A stretch of DNA of 51,382 nt from Moritella sp. PE36 (GTDB lineage Bacteria > Pseudomonadota > Gammaproteobacteria > Enterobacterales > Moritellaceae): assembly GCF_000170855.1 (NCBI RefSeq), contig NZ_ABCQ01000031.1, positions 1 to 51,382 of the forward strand, in the 5' to 3' direction. A model generated the notes under the pieces. That model saw only the letters and a list, made by a program, of their open reading frames with translations, ran no database searches and was not told the origin of the DNA. The position numbers were made by a program, and so were the translations under genes. The stretch's first letter is position 1. Every line of letters begins with the position of its first letter. Shown one piece after another: positions 36,787 to 44,722 of the stretch.

Positions 36787-37257
36787 TTATATAGCTTCTA
36801 CCCATCTCATTATTGTTGTTAATATGCCATTGTGTTCAGCTTGATGTAACTCTTTAAAACCATGTTTTTTATAAAGATCAACATTGTGACTCTCACATTG
36901 TAAATACAGCTCTTTAACCCCTAAACTCACGGCTTTACTTTTAGCCTCTGAGATTAATAAGCCTCCAATGCCACGCCCTCGACTTAAAGGGTCAACAAAG
37001 ACACCGCCTAACCAGTGCTCATATTGTGGGTAGTTAGCATTTTCACGGATCTTTAGTTCGGCAACACCAACAAGTTCGCTATTATCATGAATCACAATTG
37101 CCAACGGAATTTCAGTGCGATTTACCGACTTTTCTACCACTTTTTCTAACACCATGTTTACGGTCATATTTGGGAATACGTAAGCCCACTCTCCGTAATA
37201 CCATTGAGCAATTTTCTTTGTTTCATGCGGATGATCCGCGAGTAACGTTATTTCCAT
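36787..37257 (-). CDS. GNAT family N-acetyltransferase
   Basis: A 156-residue acetyltransferase. The acetyl-CoA motif A is GGVFVDPLSRGRGIGGLLI, with the R-x-G-x-G loop, and motif B is LYKKHGFKEL. The acceptor cannot be predicted. GAGG precedes the ATG at 37257. Confidence 0.87.
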   Translation of the reverse strand: MEITLLADHPHETKKIAQWYYGEWAYVFPNMTVNMVLEKVVEKSVNRTEIPLAIVIHDNSELVGVAELKIRENANYPQYEHWLGGVFVDPLSRGRGIGGLLISEAKSKAVSLGVKELYLQCESHNVDLYKKHGFKELHQAEHNGILTTIMRWVEAI

Positions 37258-37334
37258 GAATCCTCTTATGCGATAAGCCTGTTTGTTGTTGATACGAATA
37301 AATGAACCTTAACTTAGATATTTATTACACCTAT

Positions 37335-37583
37335 TTACTCGATGGTCATGACTAAACAACAAAATGTTAAAGATAAAGTAATAAATTGACTGATATAGCT
37401 TCCTTGAGAGTCAATAAATTGCGGAAATAAGGACATAAAGAATAATATTGGTTTGGGATTTGAGAGAGTAAGAGAAAGCCCTTCGATATAACATCTTGCA
37501 TTCGATTTGTCTTTCAGTTCGATATGAGTGTTTAAGGACAGTTGGACTATCCACATTTTTATACCCAGATAATTAAGTGAGGC
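37335..37583 (-). pseudogene. LysE/RhtB exporter internal fragment
   Basis: The minus-strand frame reads NYLGIKMWIVQLSLN, the end of a LysE helix 3, and then GLSLTLSNPKPILFFMSLFP, the helix-4 block of the same family. It runs on to an early stop at 37335. Upstream the frame is closed by a TAA, so the first third of the protein is lost; about 60 C-terminal residues are also lost. It is not a copy of the intact LysE gene at 11168. Confidence 0.7.
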
Positions 37584-37711
37584 GAGTTAATTTCAACCTC
37601 TTTAATTAAAACCATCATTACTCCATTAACGCAATTTCAGTGAAAACATATAACATCCACTTAAGCCGACTTACATTAAAATGATGCACGAAACTCAGCT
37701 AGCGCCTGCAT

Positions 37712-38479
37712 TTACTGCTTATGTCCCCATTCTTTTGGATCACTTACATAAGTGACGCCGCCATCCATCATAATATCGCTCGTTGTCATAAAGGCAGAAT
37801 CGTCACAAGCAAGAAACAAAGCGGCACCAGCAACTTCGTTAACAGCACCTTTTCGCCCTAAAGGTATACCTTCCCTAGCCGCTTGCTCAACTTGTTCTCG
37901 GTAATCAACCTTATCCCAAATTCCAGTATCCGTAACACCAGGTGAAATAGTATTAGCTCTAATCTTTTTATCTGACAACCCACAAGCAAAACTCTTAGTT
38001 AAAGAAGAAAGCGCGGCTTTTGAGGCATTATAAGGTGCTTGGTTCCAACTAGCATGTATGGCCGCAACAGAAGAAATGGCAATAACCGATGCACCGTCAT
38101 TTAATAATGGCGTTGCATACTGCATTGTAAAAAATGCGCCTTTAACATTAAGCGCGAACATAGCATCAAAATCCTGCTCTGTTGTTTCACAAAACGGTTT
38201 TAACTGATAAGTCCCTGCATTGACAACCAAAATGTCCAACTTAAAAGATTCGGCGCTTAGTAGCGCATAGGCGGCTTCGATATCACTCACACATGCAATA
38301 TCGGCAACCACTTCAAGTGCTTTACCTGAAAATAATTCTTGATTGATTTGGCTTAATTTATCAGCATTTCTGCCATTAATGGCAATGGTCGCACCTTCTT
38401 CAAAAAAACGCTGGGCAATCGCTAAACCTATTCCAGAGGTCGCGCCTGTAATAAATGCTTTTTTTCCTGATAGTTTCAT
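37712..38479 (-). CDS. SDR family oxidoreductase
   Basis: A 255-residue short-chain dehydrogenase/reductase with the Rossmann loop TGATSGIGLAIA (residues about 11-22), NAG, the catalytic Ser in ISSVAAIHA, and YNASKAAL giving Tyr and Lys. NGRNADK after strand 2 suggests NADP preference (inference). The C-terminus is the classical GAALFLACDD...DGG pattern. AGGA precedes the ATG at 38479. The substrate is unknown. Confidence 0.92.
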   Translation of the reverse strand: MKLSGKKAFITGATSGIGLAIAQRFFEEGATIAINGRNADKLSQINQELFSGKALEVVADIACVSDIEAAYALLSAESFKLDILVVNAGTYQLKPFCETTEQDFDAMFALNVKGAFFTMQYATPLLNDGASVIAISSVAAIHASWNQAPYNASKAALSSLTKSFACGLSDKKIRANTISPGVTDTGIWDKVDYREQVEQAAREGIPLGRKGAVNEVAGAALFLACDDSAFMTTSDIMMDGGVTYVSDPKEWGHKQ

Positions 38480-38756
38480 GTTTGTCCTACTTATGTCATT
38501 AAAGGTAATACTTGTGTAACCAAAGATTGAAACTGCTTACTACACATAATTCCGTATAACGTGAATGCAATCTTAATTTAATTACGATCAACAGTACCAA
38601 ATTTACTATTAATTACAAATAGATAATGATGAAAGTGAAATTTAGATCGAATGGTATTTGGATAAACAGAAGAATGTTCTGTATAGATATACAGATAGGA
38701 AGCAAGAAGGTATTAAGGCTATGCTTAACCCGTATTATAAAAGTTTCTAACCATAA
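38480..38756. other. AT-rich spacer between SDR and LruC genes
   Basis: No gene is supported. A short plus-strand frame from 38626 crosses the terminator at 38757-38795 and looks like chance. Confidence 0.5.
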
Positions 38757-38795
38757 AAACTCAGGGTATCCAATATGTTTGGATACCCTGAGTTT
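38750..38795 (-). terminator. Strong terminator after the LruC-domain gene
   Basis: A 17-bp perfect stem (38757-38773 and 38779-38795) with a 5-nt loop, followed on the minus strand by TTTTTATGG. It lies 31 bases past the stop of the 38827 gene. Confidence 0.85.
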
Positions 38796-38826
38796 AGTTT
38801 GTCGCGATAAATTAGGAACACTGACG

Positions 38827-41424
38827 TTATTTTGCTTTCCCCTTGCCCTTTTTATTCTTATACCAGTCTTTTTTACTCTTACCTCGACTTGAAGCCCAAT
38901 CTAAGATTTCAGGGTAATCCTGAGATAAATCCACTTTCTCTTTTGGGTGTTCCCATAGTTGCGGAATGATCATCGCCCAAGGTAAATTATCTTTGGTCTG
39001 GTAATATTTATCCGTGCTTTTATCGGTATCATCATGACCAGTTCCAAATTGTCTTTTCGATGCAAACTTCGTTGGCCGATAGCCAGGAAAATGCACTTCA
39101 ATTACTTCACCATTACCCAGTTTGCGTGAAATAAAGGTATTATAAGGTGCGGAACCAAATATATTCTCATCCACTGGATTTTTTAAGTTGATGGTCACAG
39201 TAAACATAGAACCTGTGACTTTAGGGCTATTCGATTCGGTATTCGCAAATTTAAAACCTTTTGGGGCCGGTAAAGCATCTTCAATATCACCGATAATAAC
39301 AAACATCGTCTGGTTACCATCTGCAATTGGCGTTAATGGAACGGCATTAGAAGGTGGCCCCATGGTTGCAGATGCAATATTGGTAATGGGGGTATTAATA
39401 CTTATCTGCAGTGCGTTTTTATATGAAGCGCCCCTCGCGACCGGTTGAAGTTTAAGGATAATTTTACTTATCTGTCCGTCCACTTTGGTCTCTTCCGCAT
39501 TATAATTAATCACCACATCATTAAAATCATAATCACCTTTGCTGGGCCAATAATCTTCAAACGCCATAGTACCCATCTGATTCTCCGCGGGTGAGTAAGC
39601 AGTACTAGTGACTAACGGTACAGGTACATCGGCTACTTCTAACGGCGATGTATCATAATAATTAACCTCAAGACCATCACTAAAATTATCGTTATCACTA
39701 TCAGCATCTAATGGGTCGGTAAGATGAAGATTAAGTTCCTCATTATCGGTCAAACCATCACCATCGGTATCCGCCAGCGTCGGGTCTGTTGCTAACTCAT
39801 TCACTTCAACTTGATCAAGTAATCCATCACCATCGGTATCCATTGAACCCGGATCTGTCTTAAGGACATTCACTTCATATTCATCTGAAAACCCATCCTC
39901 ATCCGTATCTATTAAAGTAGGGTCTGAATTGTAAAATATAATTTCTTCTAAATCAGTCAACGTATCTTGGTCTGTATCACTTGATAGCGGATCAGTCCCG
40001 TAAATAGTCACCTCTTCAAAATCAGTTAACCCATCATTATCAGTATCTGGATCTGTCGGTGATGTATTTAAAATATAAGTTTCATCGCTATTAGATAACC
40101 CATCGCCATCAAGATCATCTGGATTTACAGTCGCTTCTGCACTGGGATTATTCAATGTTGCTAAGGTATTTTCTAAATCTATTTCAGCTTGCGTTTGCTG
40201 TGTTTGTACATTCAATGCATAAACATAAACATCACCCGATAAACTTTTTTTAATCTTTTTATTATGTGCTCCAACGGTAACATAGCTTTCAGAAACACCC
40301 ACAGCATGCCCAAAATTATCCTGTGACGCACCGTCTGCGGCTATAAATGAAGATTGCTCCTGCCAAACATCATCAACAAGCTTGAACAGAACAACTGCTC
40401 CTGATGATGAATTCATATTTTCAGCGCCAATCACTATATGTTCGCCAACAATCGCTACTGAATTACCAAATTGATCGCCAGAAAGTCCAGCATTAGCGGT
40501 CAACTTGGCTTGATTCATCCATACATTATCTTTCCGTTTATATACGTAAACAGCCCCCTTTTTAATCTCATTATTTCCATGTGGATCATTTTCCATCCTA
40601 GCACCAATAACCGCATAATCTTTAGATATAGCGACTGATAATGCGTAATTGGCCGCACGAGTAACTAAGCCTCCTTTTAGTGTTGCTTGTTTAGTCCAAG
40701 TATCATCATAATCATCATATTTATAAATATAAGCAGAACCTTCTTTCGTCTTACCAGACTCACCATCGCCAATGATCAAGTATCCTTCATAGATACTGAC
40801 CGCGGCGCCAAATTGTTTACTCTTGAATTCTGAATCAGGAATGATAGTGGTATTTAATATCCAATTAGATCCCGTACGTTTGTAAACATAAACTGCACCA
40901 TCATCATTCGAGCTTCCTGGCGAAGCAATTGCCGCAAGATCGCCGGATATACTGACTGATTGTCCGAAAAAATCATTACCCGTGGCCCCCGGTTTCGTCA
41001 TTTCTCTCTGCTGATTCCAGTTACCATTTTCGTATTTAAAAATATAAACAGCGCCAGTTAGTCCGCCTTGAAGCTTGCCACCGATAATGACACTCTGATC
41101 TGAAATCGCCACAACACTACCAAACTGTTTAATTGCTGTCATCGTATCTGAAATAGGGTCTAGACAACTCATCATTGACCAAGTGGATTGATTGCGTAAA
41201 AAAACACACGCTTCCCCCTGATCACTTTGTTTTCCCGGCGTGCCAACAACGATAAAAGACTCAGTAACAGCCACTGACGTGCCAAAATTAGCAAATGATT
41301 TAGTATCATCATTAGCTAGCTGACTCTGCAGTATAGGCTCAGCATTGACAGAAACAGACAATAAGCTCGTCATCAACAACAGGGTAAATAAAGGCACGTC
41401 TGAATATTTTTTTATATTAAGCAT
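38827..41424 (-). CDS. Secreted FG-GAP propeller / thrombospondin-3 / LruC domain protein
   Basis: An 865-residue exported protein, signal peptide about 1-28 (ending VSVNA). Residues about 40-400 hold seven FG-GAP-like repeats of the form FGxSVAIxxxxxVIG, enough for one seven-bladed beta-propeller. Seven calcium-binding type 3 repeats follow (DxDxDGLxDxEE, about 430-600). The C-terminus from about 610 contains AFEDYWPSKGDYDFNDVVIN, the LruC domain opening, and ends in a Lys-rich tail. It is likely a calcium-stabilised surface or extracellular adhesion or matrix protein (inference). The start follows the lipoprotein stop by only 5 bases, with GAGTAA as ribosome-binding site, so the two genes are one operon. 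Confidence 0.88.
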   Translation of the reverse strand: MLNIKKYSDVPLFTLLLMTSLLSVSVNAEPILQSQLANDDTKSFANFGTSVAVTESFIVVGTPGKQSDQGEACVFLRNQSTWSMMSCLDPISDTMTAIKQFGSVVAISDQSVIIGGKLQGGLTGAVYIFKYENGNWNQQREMTKPGATGNDFFGQSVSISGDLAAIASPGSSNDDGAVYVYKRTGSNWILNTTIIPDSEFKSKQFGAAVSIYEGYLIIGDGESGKTKEGSAYIYKYDDYDDTWTKQATLKGGLVTRAANYALSVAISKDYAVIGARMENDPHGNNEIKKGAVYVYKRKDNVWMNQAKLTANAGLSGDQFGNSVAIVGEHIVIGAENMNSSSGAVVLFKLVDDVWQEQSSFIAADGASQDNFGHAVGVSESYVTVGAHNKKIKKSLSGDVYVYALNVQTQQTQAEIDLENTLATLNNPSAEATVNPDDLDGDGLSNSDETYILNTSPTDPDTDNDGLTDFEEVTIYGTDPLSSDTDQDTLTDLEEIIFYNSDPTLIDTDEDGFSDEYEVNVLKTDPGSMDTDGDGLLDQVEVNELATDPTLADTDGDGLTDNEELNLHLTDPLDADSDNDNFSDGLEVNYYDTSPLEVADVPVPLVTSTAYSPAENQMGTMAFEDYWPSKGDYDFNDVVINYNAEETKVDGQISKIILKLQPVARGASYKNALQISINTPITNIASATMGPPSNAVPLTPIADGNQTMFVIIGDIEDALPAPKGFKFANTESNSPKVTGSMFTVTINLKNPVDENIFGSAPYNTFISRKLGNGEVIEVHFPGYRPTKFASKRQFGTGHDDTDKSTDKYYQTKDNLPWAMIIPQLWEHPKEKVDLSQDYPEILDWASSRGKSKKDWYKNKKGKGKAK

Positions 41425-41429
41425 AGCGA

Positions 41430-41906
41430 TTACTCAACTAGATAATTAATATGATTAGTTTCATCTATAGGTAGTTCAAGCTCGGCATAACTATCGCCAT
41501 TAATAACGACTACCATAGATTCGATATAACTGGGGACAGGCAACGAAGTCGAAAATTTTATCGCATTGTAGATCTGAGCTTTTTCTAACAAATTGATTGG
41601 CATATTTGTATTCGGGTCCGTCGCTGAAAAAATTGAAATTTCCGTGAATCCTTGCCTCTGACTAAAAGAAATGTCAACGTTCACCGTTCTTTGCATAGCA
41701 AACGTAAAACCATCTTCGATTATAAGTTCGTCAAAAGATTCCGCTAAGTTAAGCGCCGGAACCACAGTCGGACTTGGCTCTATATCTGGGGAGGGTTCAC
41801 TCACAGAGCCTGATGGGGGTGAACCGCCTTGCTCTGAACACCCCATAGAAATCATCATCAACGAGGCAGCACAACCATGTATTATCAATCGACTCAGATT
41901 ACCCAT
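41430..41906 (-). CDS. Lipoprotein partner of the LruC protein
   Basis: A 158-residue lipoprotein. The N-terminus MGNLSRLIIHGCAASLMM leads to a lipobox MISMGC (Cys about 23), then a Ser/Pro-rich linker and a beta-rich domain (ELIIEDGFTFAMQRTVNVDI). Similar small lipoproteins precede LruC genes in related marine bacteria, as far as I recall, and the 5-base gap to that gene supports joint function. The start at 41906 gives a proper signal peptide; the longer frame to 41957 does not. Confidence 0.75.
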   Translation of the reverse strand: MGNLSRLIIHGCAASLMMISMGCSEQGGSPPSGSVSEPSPDIEPSPTVVPALNLAESFDELIIEDGFTFAMQRTVNVDISFSQRQGFTEISIFSATDPNTNMPINLLEKAQIYNAIKFSTSLPVPSYIESMVVVINGDSYAELELPIDETNHINYLVE

Positions 41907-42003
41907 TGCTCTATATCCTTTTGACCAAATTAAGTGGACGCAAGGTAAGCACCACATTTATAGCGTCACGGAAACCAACCTTTCAGTCCAACCATTAATT
42001 TTC

Positions 42004-42024
42004 ATCTTTAATCTTTAATCTTTA
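42004..42024. repeat. Heptanucleotide tandem repeat (atcttta)x3
   Basis: Three exact copies of a 7-base unit plus a partial fourth, about 100 bases upstream of the lipoprotein start. Copy number could vary by slippage. Confidence 0.85.
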
Positions 42025-42323
42025 ATCTCAATGTTCACTTACGTGACTTACACAGCTGCAATGTTTGCGCCAATTGAAAAATATAAATAAATTAGATGTT
42101 AAAACAGAGTCAATGAAGATGTTAAGCCACGGTTTGATAAGGGGAAGCAACGAGATAGGTTAATAATACATACTAATGAATTCGCTTAGACATGCTGTCA
42201 ATAAACGATAAACTAGTGTGATTTGAAATGTCTGATTTGCAATTTGCAATGCATATAGCGAAATACATATTCCAATATGCATAATGCTAATACGATTATT
42301 TCAACACAATTAAGGATTCGGAT

Positions 42324-42353
42324 TAGAAGTAGAAGTAGAAATAGAAATAGAAA
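42324..42353. repeat. Hexanucleotide tandem repeat (tagaag/tagaaa)x5
   Basis: Five 6-base units, two tagaag then three tagaaa, directly beyond the terminator of the LprI-like gene. Confidence 0.85.
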
Positions 42354-42361
42354 TAAATACG

Positions 42362-42395
42362 GGGCTATCGAGGATGTATTTGATAGCCCTGTTTG
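42362..42395 (-). terminator. Possible terminator after LprI-like gene
   Basis: A stem of about 8 bp (gggctatc / gatagccc) with a ~12-nt loop just past the stop at 42408. The following T tract is interrupted, so efficiency is uncertain. Confidence 0.5.
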
Positions 42396-42407
42396 ACATG
42401 ATAAAAG

Positions 42408-42830
42408 CTAGCTTAAATCTGAAGCGGTCGGTTCGGGCAGTACAGGTGCTGAGCTGTCCATATACGTTAAGTACTGTGACCAAAGTTCATAGGTACGTTG
42501 TTGGGTAAGTTTAGTTCGACAACTTAACGTCATCACAACGCGCAACGAACCATCTCTGAACATAGTAAATACCGAATCACACTGTGATTTACTATACGAT
42601 TGCCATGCTGATTGTGCGATGTTGATCGACTCGACAACATGCGTATCAGCTATATATTGCGCGATACTTTTATCGAGATATAGCTTCATTTCAGCTTCAG
42701 CTTGGTCTAACTCCACTTTAGCACAGTAATTAATTTCTAATGTATTAAACGCTTTATCACAGTCTACCGATGCCGCCATCGTCGCAAAACTGCAGACACT
42801 CATAATTAAGAATGTAATTACCTTTACCAT
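42408..42830 (-). CDS. LprI-like (DUF1311) secreted protein
   Basis: A 140-residue exported protein; signal peptide about 1-20 ending TMAAS. The mature part shows the LprI/DUF1311 pattern: CDKAFNTLEINYCAKVELDQAEAEM (broken here by its Cys pair), then AQSAWQSYSKSQCDS, and a later SCRTKLTQQRTYEL with a fourth Cys. LprI of mycobacteria inhibits lysozyme, but for most members the role is unknown. The ATG at 42830 has no clear ribosome-binding site; instead a 16-bp hairpin ends exactly before it. Confidence 0.8.
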   Translation of the reverse strand: MVKVITFLIMSVCSFATMAASVDCDKAFNTLEINYCAKVELDQAEAEMKLYLDKSIAQYIADTHVVESINIAQSAWQSYSKSQCDSVFTMFRDGSLRVVMTLSCRTKLTQQRTYELWSQYLTYMDSSAPVLPEPTASDLS

Positions 42831-42868
42831 TATATTGTCAGCCTATAAGTGAATAGGCTGACAATATA
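42831..42868 (-). promoter_or_regulatory. 16-bp perfect hairpin abutting the start codon of the LprI-like gene
   Basis: Inverted repeat 42831-42846 and 42853-42868 with a 6-nt loop. In the minus-strand mRNA it would occupy the whole initiation region and end one base before ATG 42830. It could block ribosome binding, serve as a protein operator, or protect the mRNA end. Confidence 0.7.
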
Positions 42869-43053
42869 GCGGTATCTGAACATTAATCCAATTATTCTAT
42901 TAACTGGTTTGATTAGTTTGGCGTTCTAGACTAAATATTATTCCCCTTTTCCACCAAACCAGAAATAAGGAGTCTATAGCCCCCCCACACACAGATTAGA
43001 CAACACAACAGAACCATAAAAATAAATAAATTAATACATTTAACTACAAAGGG

Positions 43054-43082
43054 TTTACGTGGCAGTTTATTCTTTGTATATT
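43054..43082 (+). promoter_or_regulatory. Sigma-70 type promoter of the brnQ leader
   Basis: TTTACG (43054-43059), 17-base spacer, TATATT (43077-43082). Transcription would begin near 43089, 30 bases before the leader peptide. Confidence 0.6.
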
Positions 43083-43118
43083 GAATTGGTTACCACGATA
43101 AATAACTAGGGTTCATTC

Positions 43119-43229
43119 ATGCTTTCTTCTTCAGCTCAACAATCTACTGCTTTATACAAAGTTATGTTTGATGCTGTGTCGTGCGTAAAATCTACCATTA
43201 TTACTGTCATCCGAGTCATTATTAACTAG
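43119..43229 (+). CDS. Leader peptide of brnQ (Ile/Val-rich, 36 residues)
   Basis: A 36-codon frame starting at ATG 43119 with AGGG 7 bases upstream and ending at TAG 43227. The last part reads STIITVIRVIIN: five Ile and two Val codons within 11 codons just before the hairpins. This is the composition of ilv-type leader peptides, in which ribosome stalling at scarce Ile or Val tRNA controls the downstream gene. The peptide itself need have no function. Seen directly; the regulatory role is inferred from the branched-chain transporter that follows. Confidence 0.75.
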   Translation: MLSSSAQQSTALYKVMFDAVSCVKSTIITVIRVIIN

Positions 43230-43310
43230 GCTGACGCTTACTTCCGTCAGCCTGGCTGACGGAGGGATTATCTTATTTCTTTCTCATTTTTTCTTCAGCC
43301 AATCTGACGG
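43228..43310 (+). promoter_or_regulatory. Candidate attenuator with competing hairpins upstream of brnQ
   Basis: Segment 1 (43228-43236) pairs perfectly over 9 bp with segment 2 (43245-43253). Segment 2 also pairs over 9 bp with segment 3 (43254-43262), so the two hairpins exclude each other. Segment 3 can pair with 43295-43300, and segment 2 with 43304-43310. A T-rich tract (43269-43294) follows segment 3. Segment 1 overlaps the leader stop codon, so a stalled ribosome would mask it. Which form terminates is not obvious, because the T tract is not directly after a stem. Confidence 0.65.
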
Positions 43311-43348
43311 TCCACAATAACAACGCTGACTGAGCACTGCTCAACAGC

Positions 43349-44683
43349 ATGAGGACTTGTACATTGAAAAATCATAACTTACTTGCGATTGGTCTAATGA
43401 CTTTTGCTATGTTTCTTGGCGCTGGAAATATCATTTTCCCGCCTTTTCTTGGTCTAGAAGCTGGCACACAATACCTTCCGGCTATGCTGGGATTTTCACT
43501 TACCGCTGTAGGACTTCCTTCTCTCACTCTAATAGTCTTAGGGCGACTCAGTAACAGTGGTCAGTTGACCAACGCCCTACCAAAACCGTTAGCAATTGCT
43601 TTTTGGGTCTCACTGCTTACCGCGATTGGACCTGCATTTGGTATGCCTAGAGCTGTTACTGTTGCCTATGAAATGGGGATAAAACCATTCTTCTCTGGTG
43701 ATAACCTACTGCTATTTTCCATTATTTTTGTTATTGCAAGCCTGCTACTGTCCTTTCAACAAGGTAAATTAGTTCACTACATTGGTAAAATAATGACACC
43801 ACTATTAATATTGATGTTAGTTGCATTGGCATTGGCTGCGGTAATCTCCCCACTAGGCACCTTAAATCCCCCCACTGCAGACTACCAATATCAACCAATT
43901 ACCAGTGGTTTAATCCAAGGTTATATGACTATGGACGCAATTGCGGCGGTTGGATTTGGTTGGATTATTATTAAAGCTATCCGCGAACAAGGCTACGAGT
44001 CACCTAACGAAGTCTTTATCGCCACACTAAAAGTGACGGTAATTTATGCCCTACTAATATCAGCATGTTATTTGGCTATGGCTTATATTGGTGCTACATC
44101 TGCGTCGATTTCAGAAGGCACTACCAATGGCGGTGAACTGCTAACTCGTTACGTGGCAGAGATATTTGGTCCAATGGGTCAGTATCTACTCGCCACTATC
44201 ATTATCATGGCATGCCTAACAACAACGGTCGGACTAACTAATGCTTGCGCTGAATATTACCAACAGACATTCAATTATCCGTTTGCGATCACGGCAGTAA
44301 TTGCCACTTGCGTGACAGGTATCATTGCTAACTTCGGGTTAGACCAAATCCTAGCAATTAGTCTACCTGCCATAATCGTATTATGTCCCGTTGCTATTGC
44401 ACTTGTGTTAACAGCCTTGTGCTTACCAACGACAAAATCATATTTACCGGTTTACGTTACTATCGTTGGCCTTACCGTGATACTTGGCGGCTTAGATGCA
44501 TTGCATATTCTGGGTTTATTACCCGAGTATCTCTCGACTCCACTAACAAAGTATGTGCCACTGTTTTCTACATACGCCAGTTGGCTCCTGCCTGTTTCCG
44601 TTACAATTGCCATTAGTAAATGGCTGAACAGACAGTCCACAACAGCTAAAAATGACCAGAAGAAAGTAACTAACCTCGAATAA
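43349..44683 (+). CDS. brnQ: Branched-chain amino acid transport system II carrier protein
   Basis: Sodium-coupled Leu/Ile/Val importer of the LIVCS family in the inner membrane. About 440 residues with 12 hydrophobic helices. Signatures are LMTFAMFLGAGNIIFPPFLG near the N-terminus, GPAFGMPRAVTVAYEMGI, GYMTMDAIAAVGFG and ACLTTTVGLTNACAEYY. Two starts are possible: ATG 43349, with no ribosome-binding site, or TTG 43364, with GAGGA 8 bases upstream. The latter gives MKNHNLLAIG, closer to E. coli BrnQ, and I think it more likely; the outer limit is given here. It is convergent with prpF. Confidence 0.93.
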   Translation: MRTCTLKNHNLLAIGLMTFAMFLGAGNIIFPPFLGLEAGTQYLPAMLGFSLTAVGLPSLTLIVLGRLSNSGQLTNALPKPLAIAFWVSLLTAIGPAFGMPRAVTVAYEMGIKPFFSGDNLLLFSIIFVIASLLLSFQQGKLVHYIGKIMTPLLILMLVALALAAVISPLGTLNPPTADYQYQPITSGLIQGYMTMDAIAAVGFGWIIIKAIREQGYESPNEVFIATLKVTVIYALLISACYLAMAYIGATSASISEGTTNGGELLTRYVAEIFGPMGQYLLATIIIMACLTTTVGLTNACAEYYQQTFNYPFAITAVIATCVTGIIANFGLDQILAISLPAIIVLCPVAIALVLTALCLPTTKSYLPVYVTIVGLTVILGGLDALHILGLLPEYLSTPLTKYVPLFSTYASWLLPVSVTIAISKWLNRQSTTAKNDQKKVTNLE

Positions 44684-44691
44684 AATTATAC

Positions 44692-44722
44692 ATAACCCCT
44701 GCTGTACAATTGTAGGGGTTAT
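44692..44722. terminator. Bidirectional terminator between brnQ and prpF
   Basis: A 9-bp stem (44692-44700 and 44714-44722) with a 13-nt loop lies between the convergent stops and overlaps the prpF stop codon. It has AT-rich flanks but no long T run. Confidence 0.55.

Larger units (their letters stand above)
41907..42407. other. Intergenic region with two simple repeats
   Basis: About 500 bases without a gene. It should hold the promoter of the lipoprotein-LruC operon and the terminator of the LprI-like gene. It contains the tandem arrays at 42004-42024 and 42324-42353. Confidence 0.6.

Noticed and set aside
38626-38892. Plus-strand 88-codon frame
   Set aside because: It runs through the 17-bp terminator and into the antisense of the LruC gene.
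39650-40140. Possible CRISPR-like DNA repeat
   Set aside because: The regular pattern is the coding sequence of the calcium-binding type 3 protein repeats, with no constant spacer/repeat structure.
41671-42018. Plus-strand frame antisense to the lipoprotein gene
   Set aside because: Shadow of the lipoprotein coding sequence; no ribosome-binding site.
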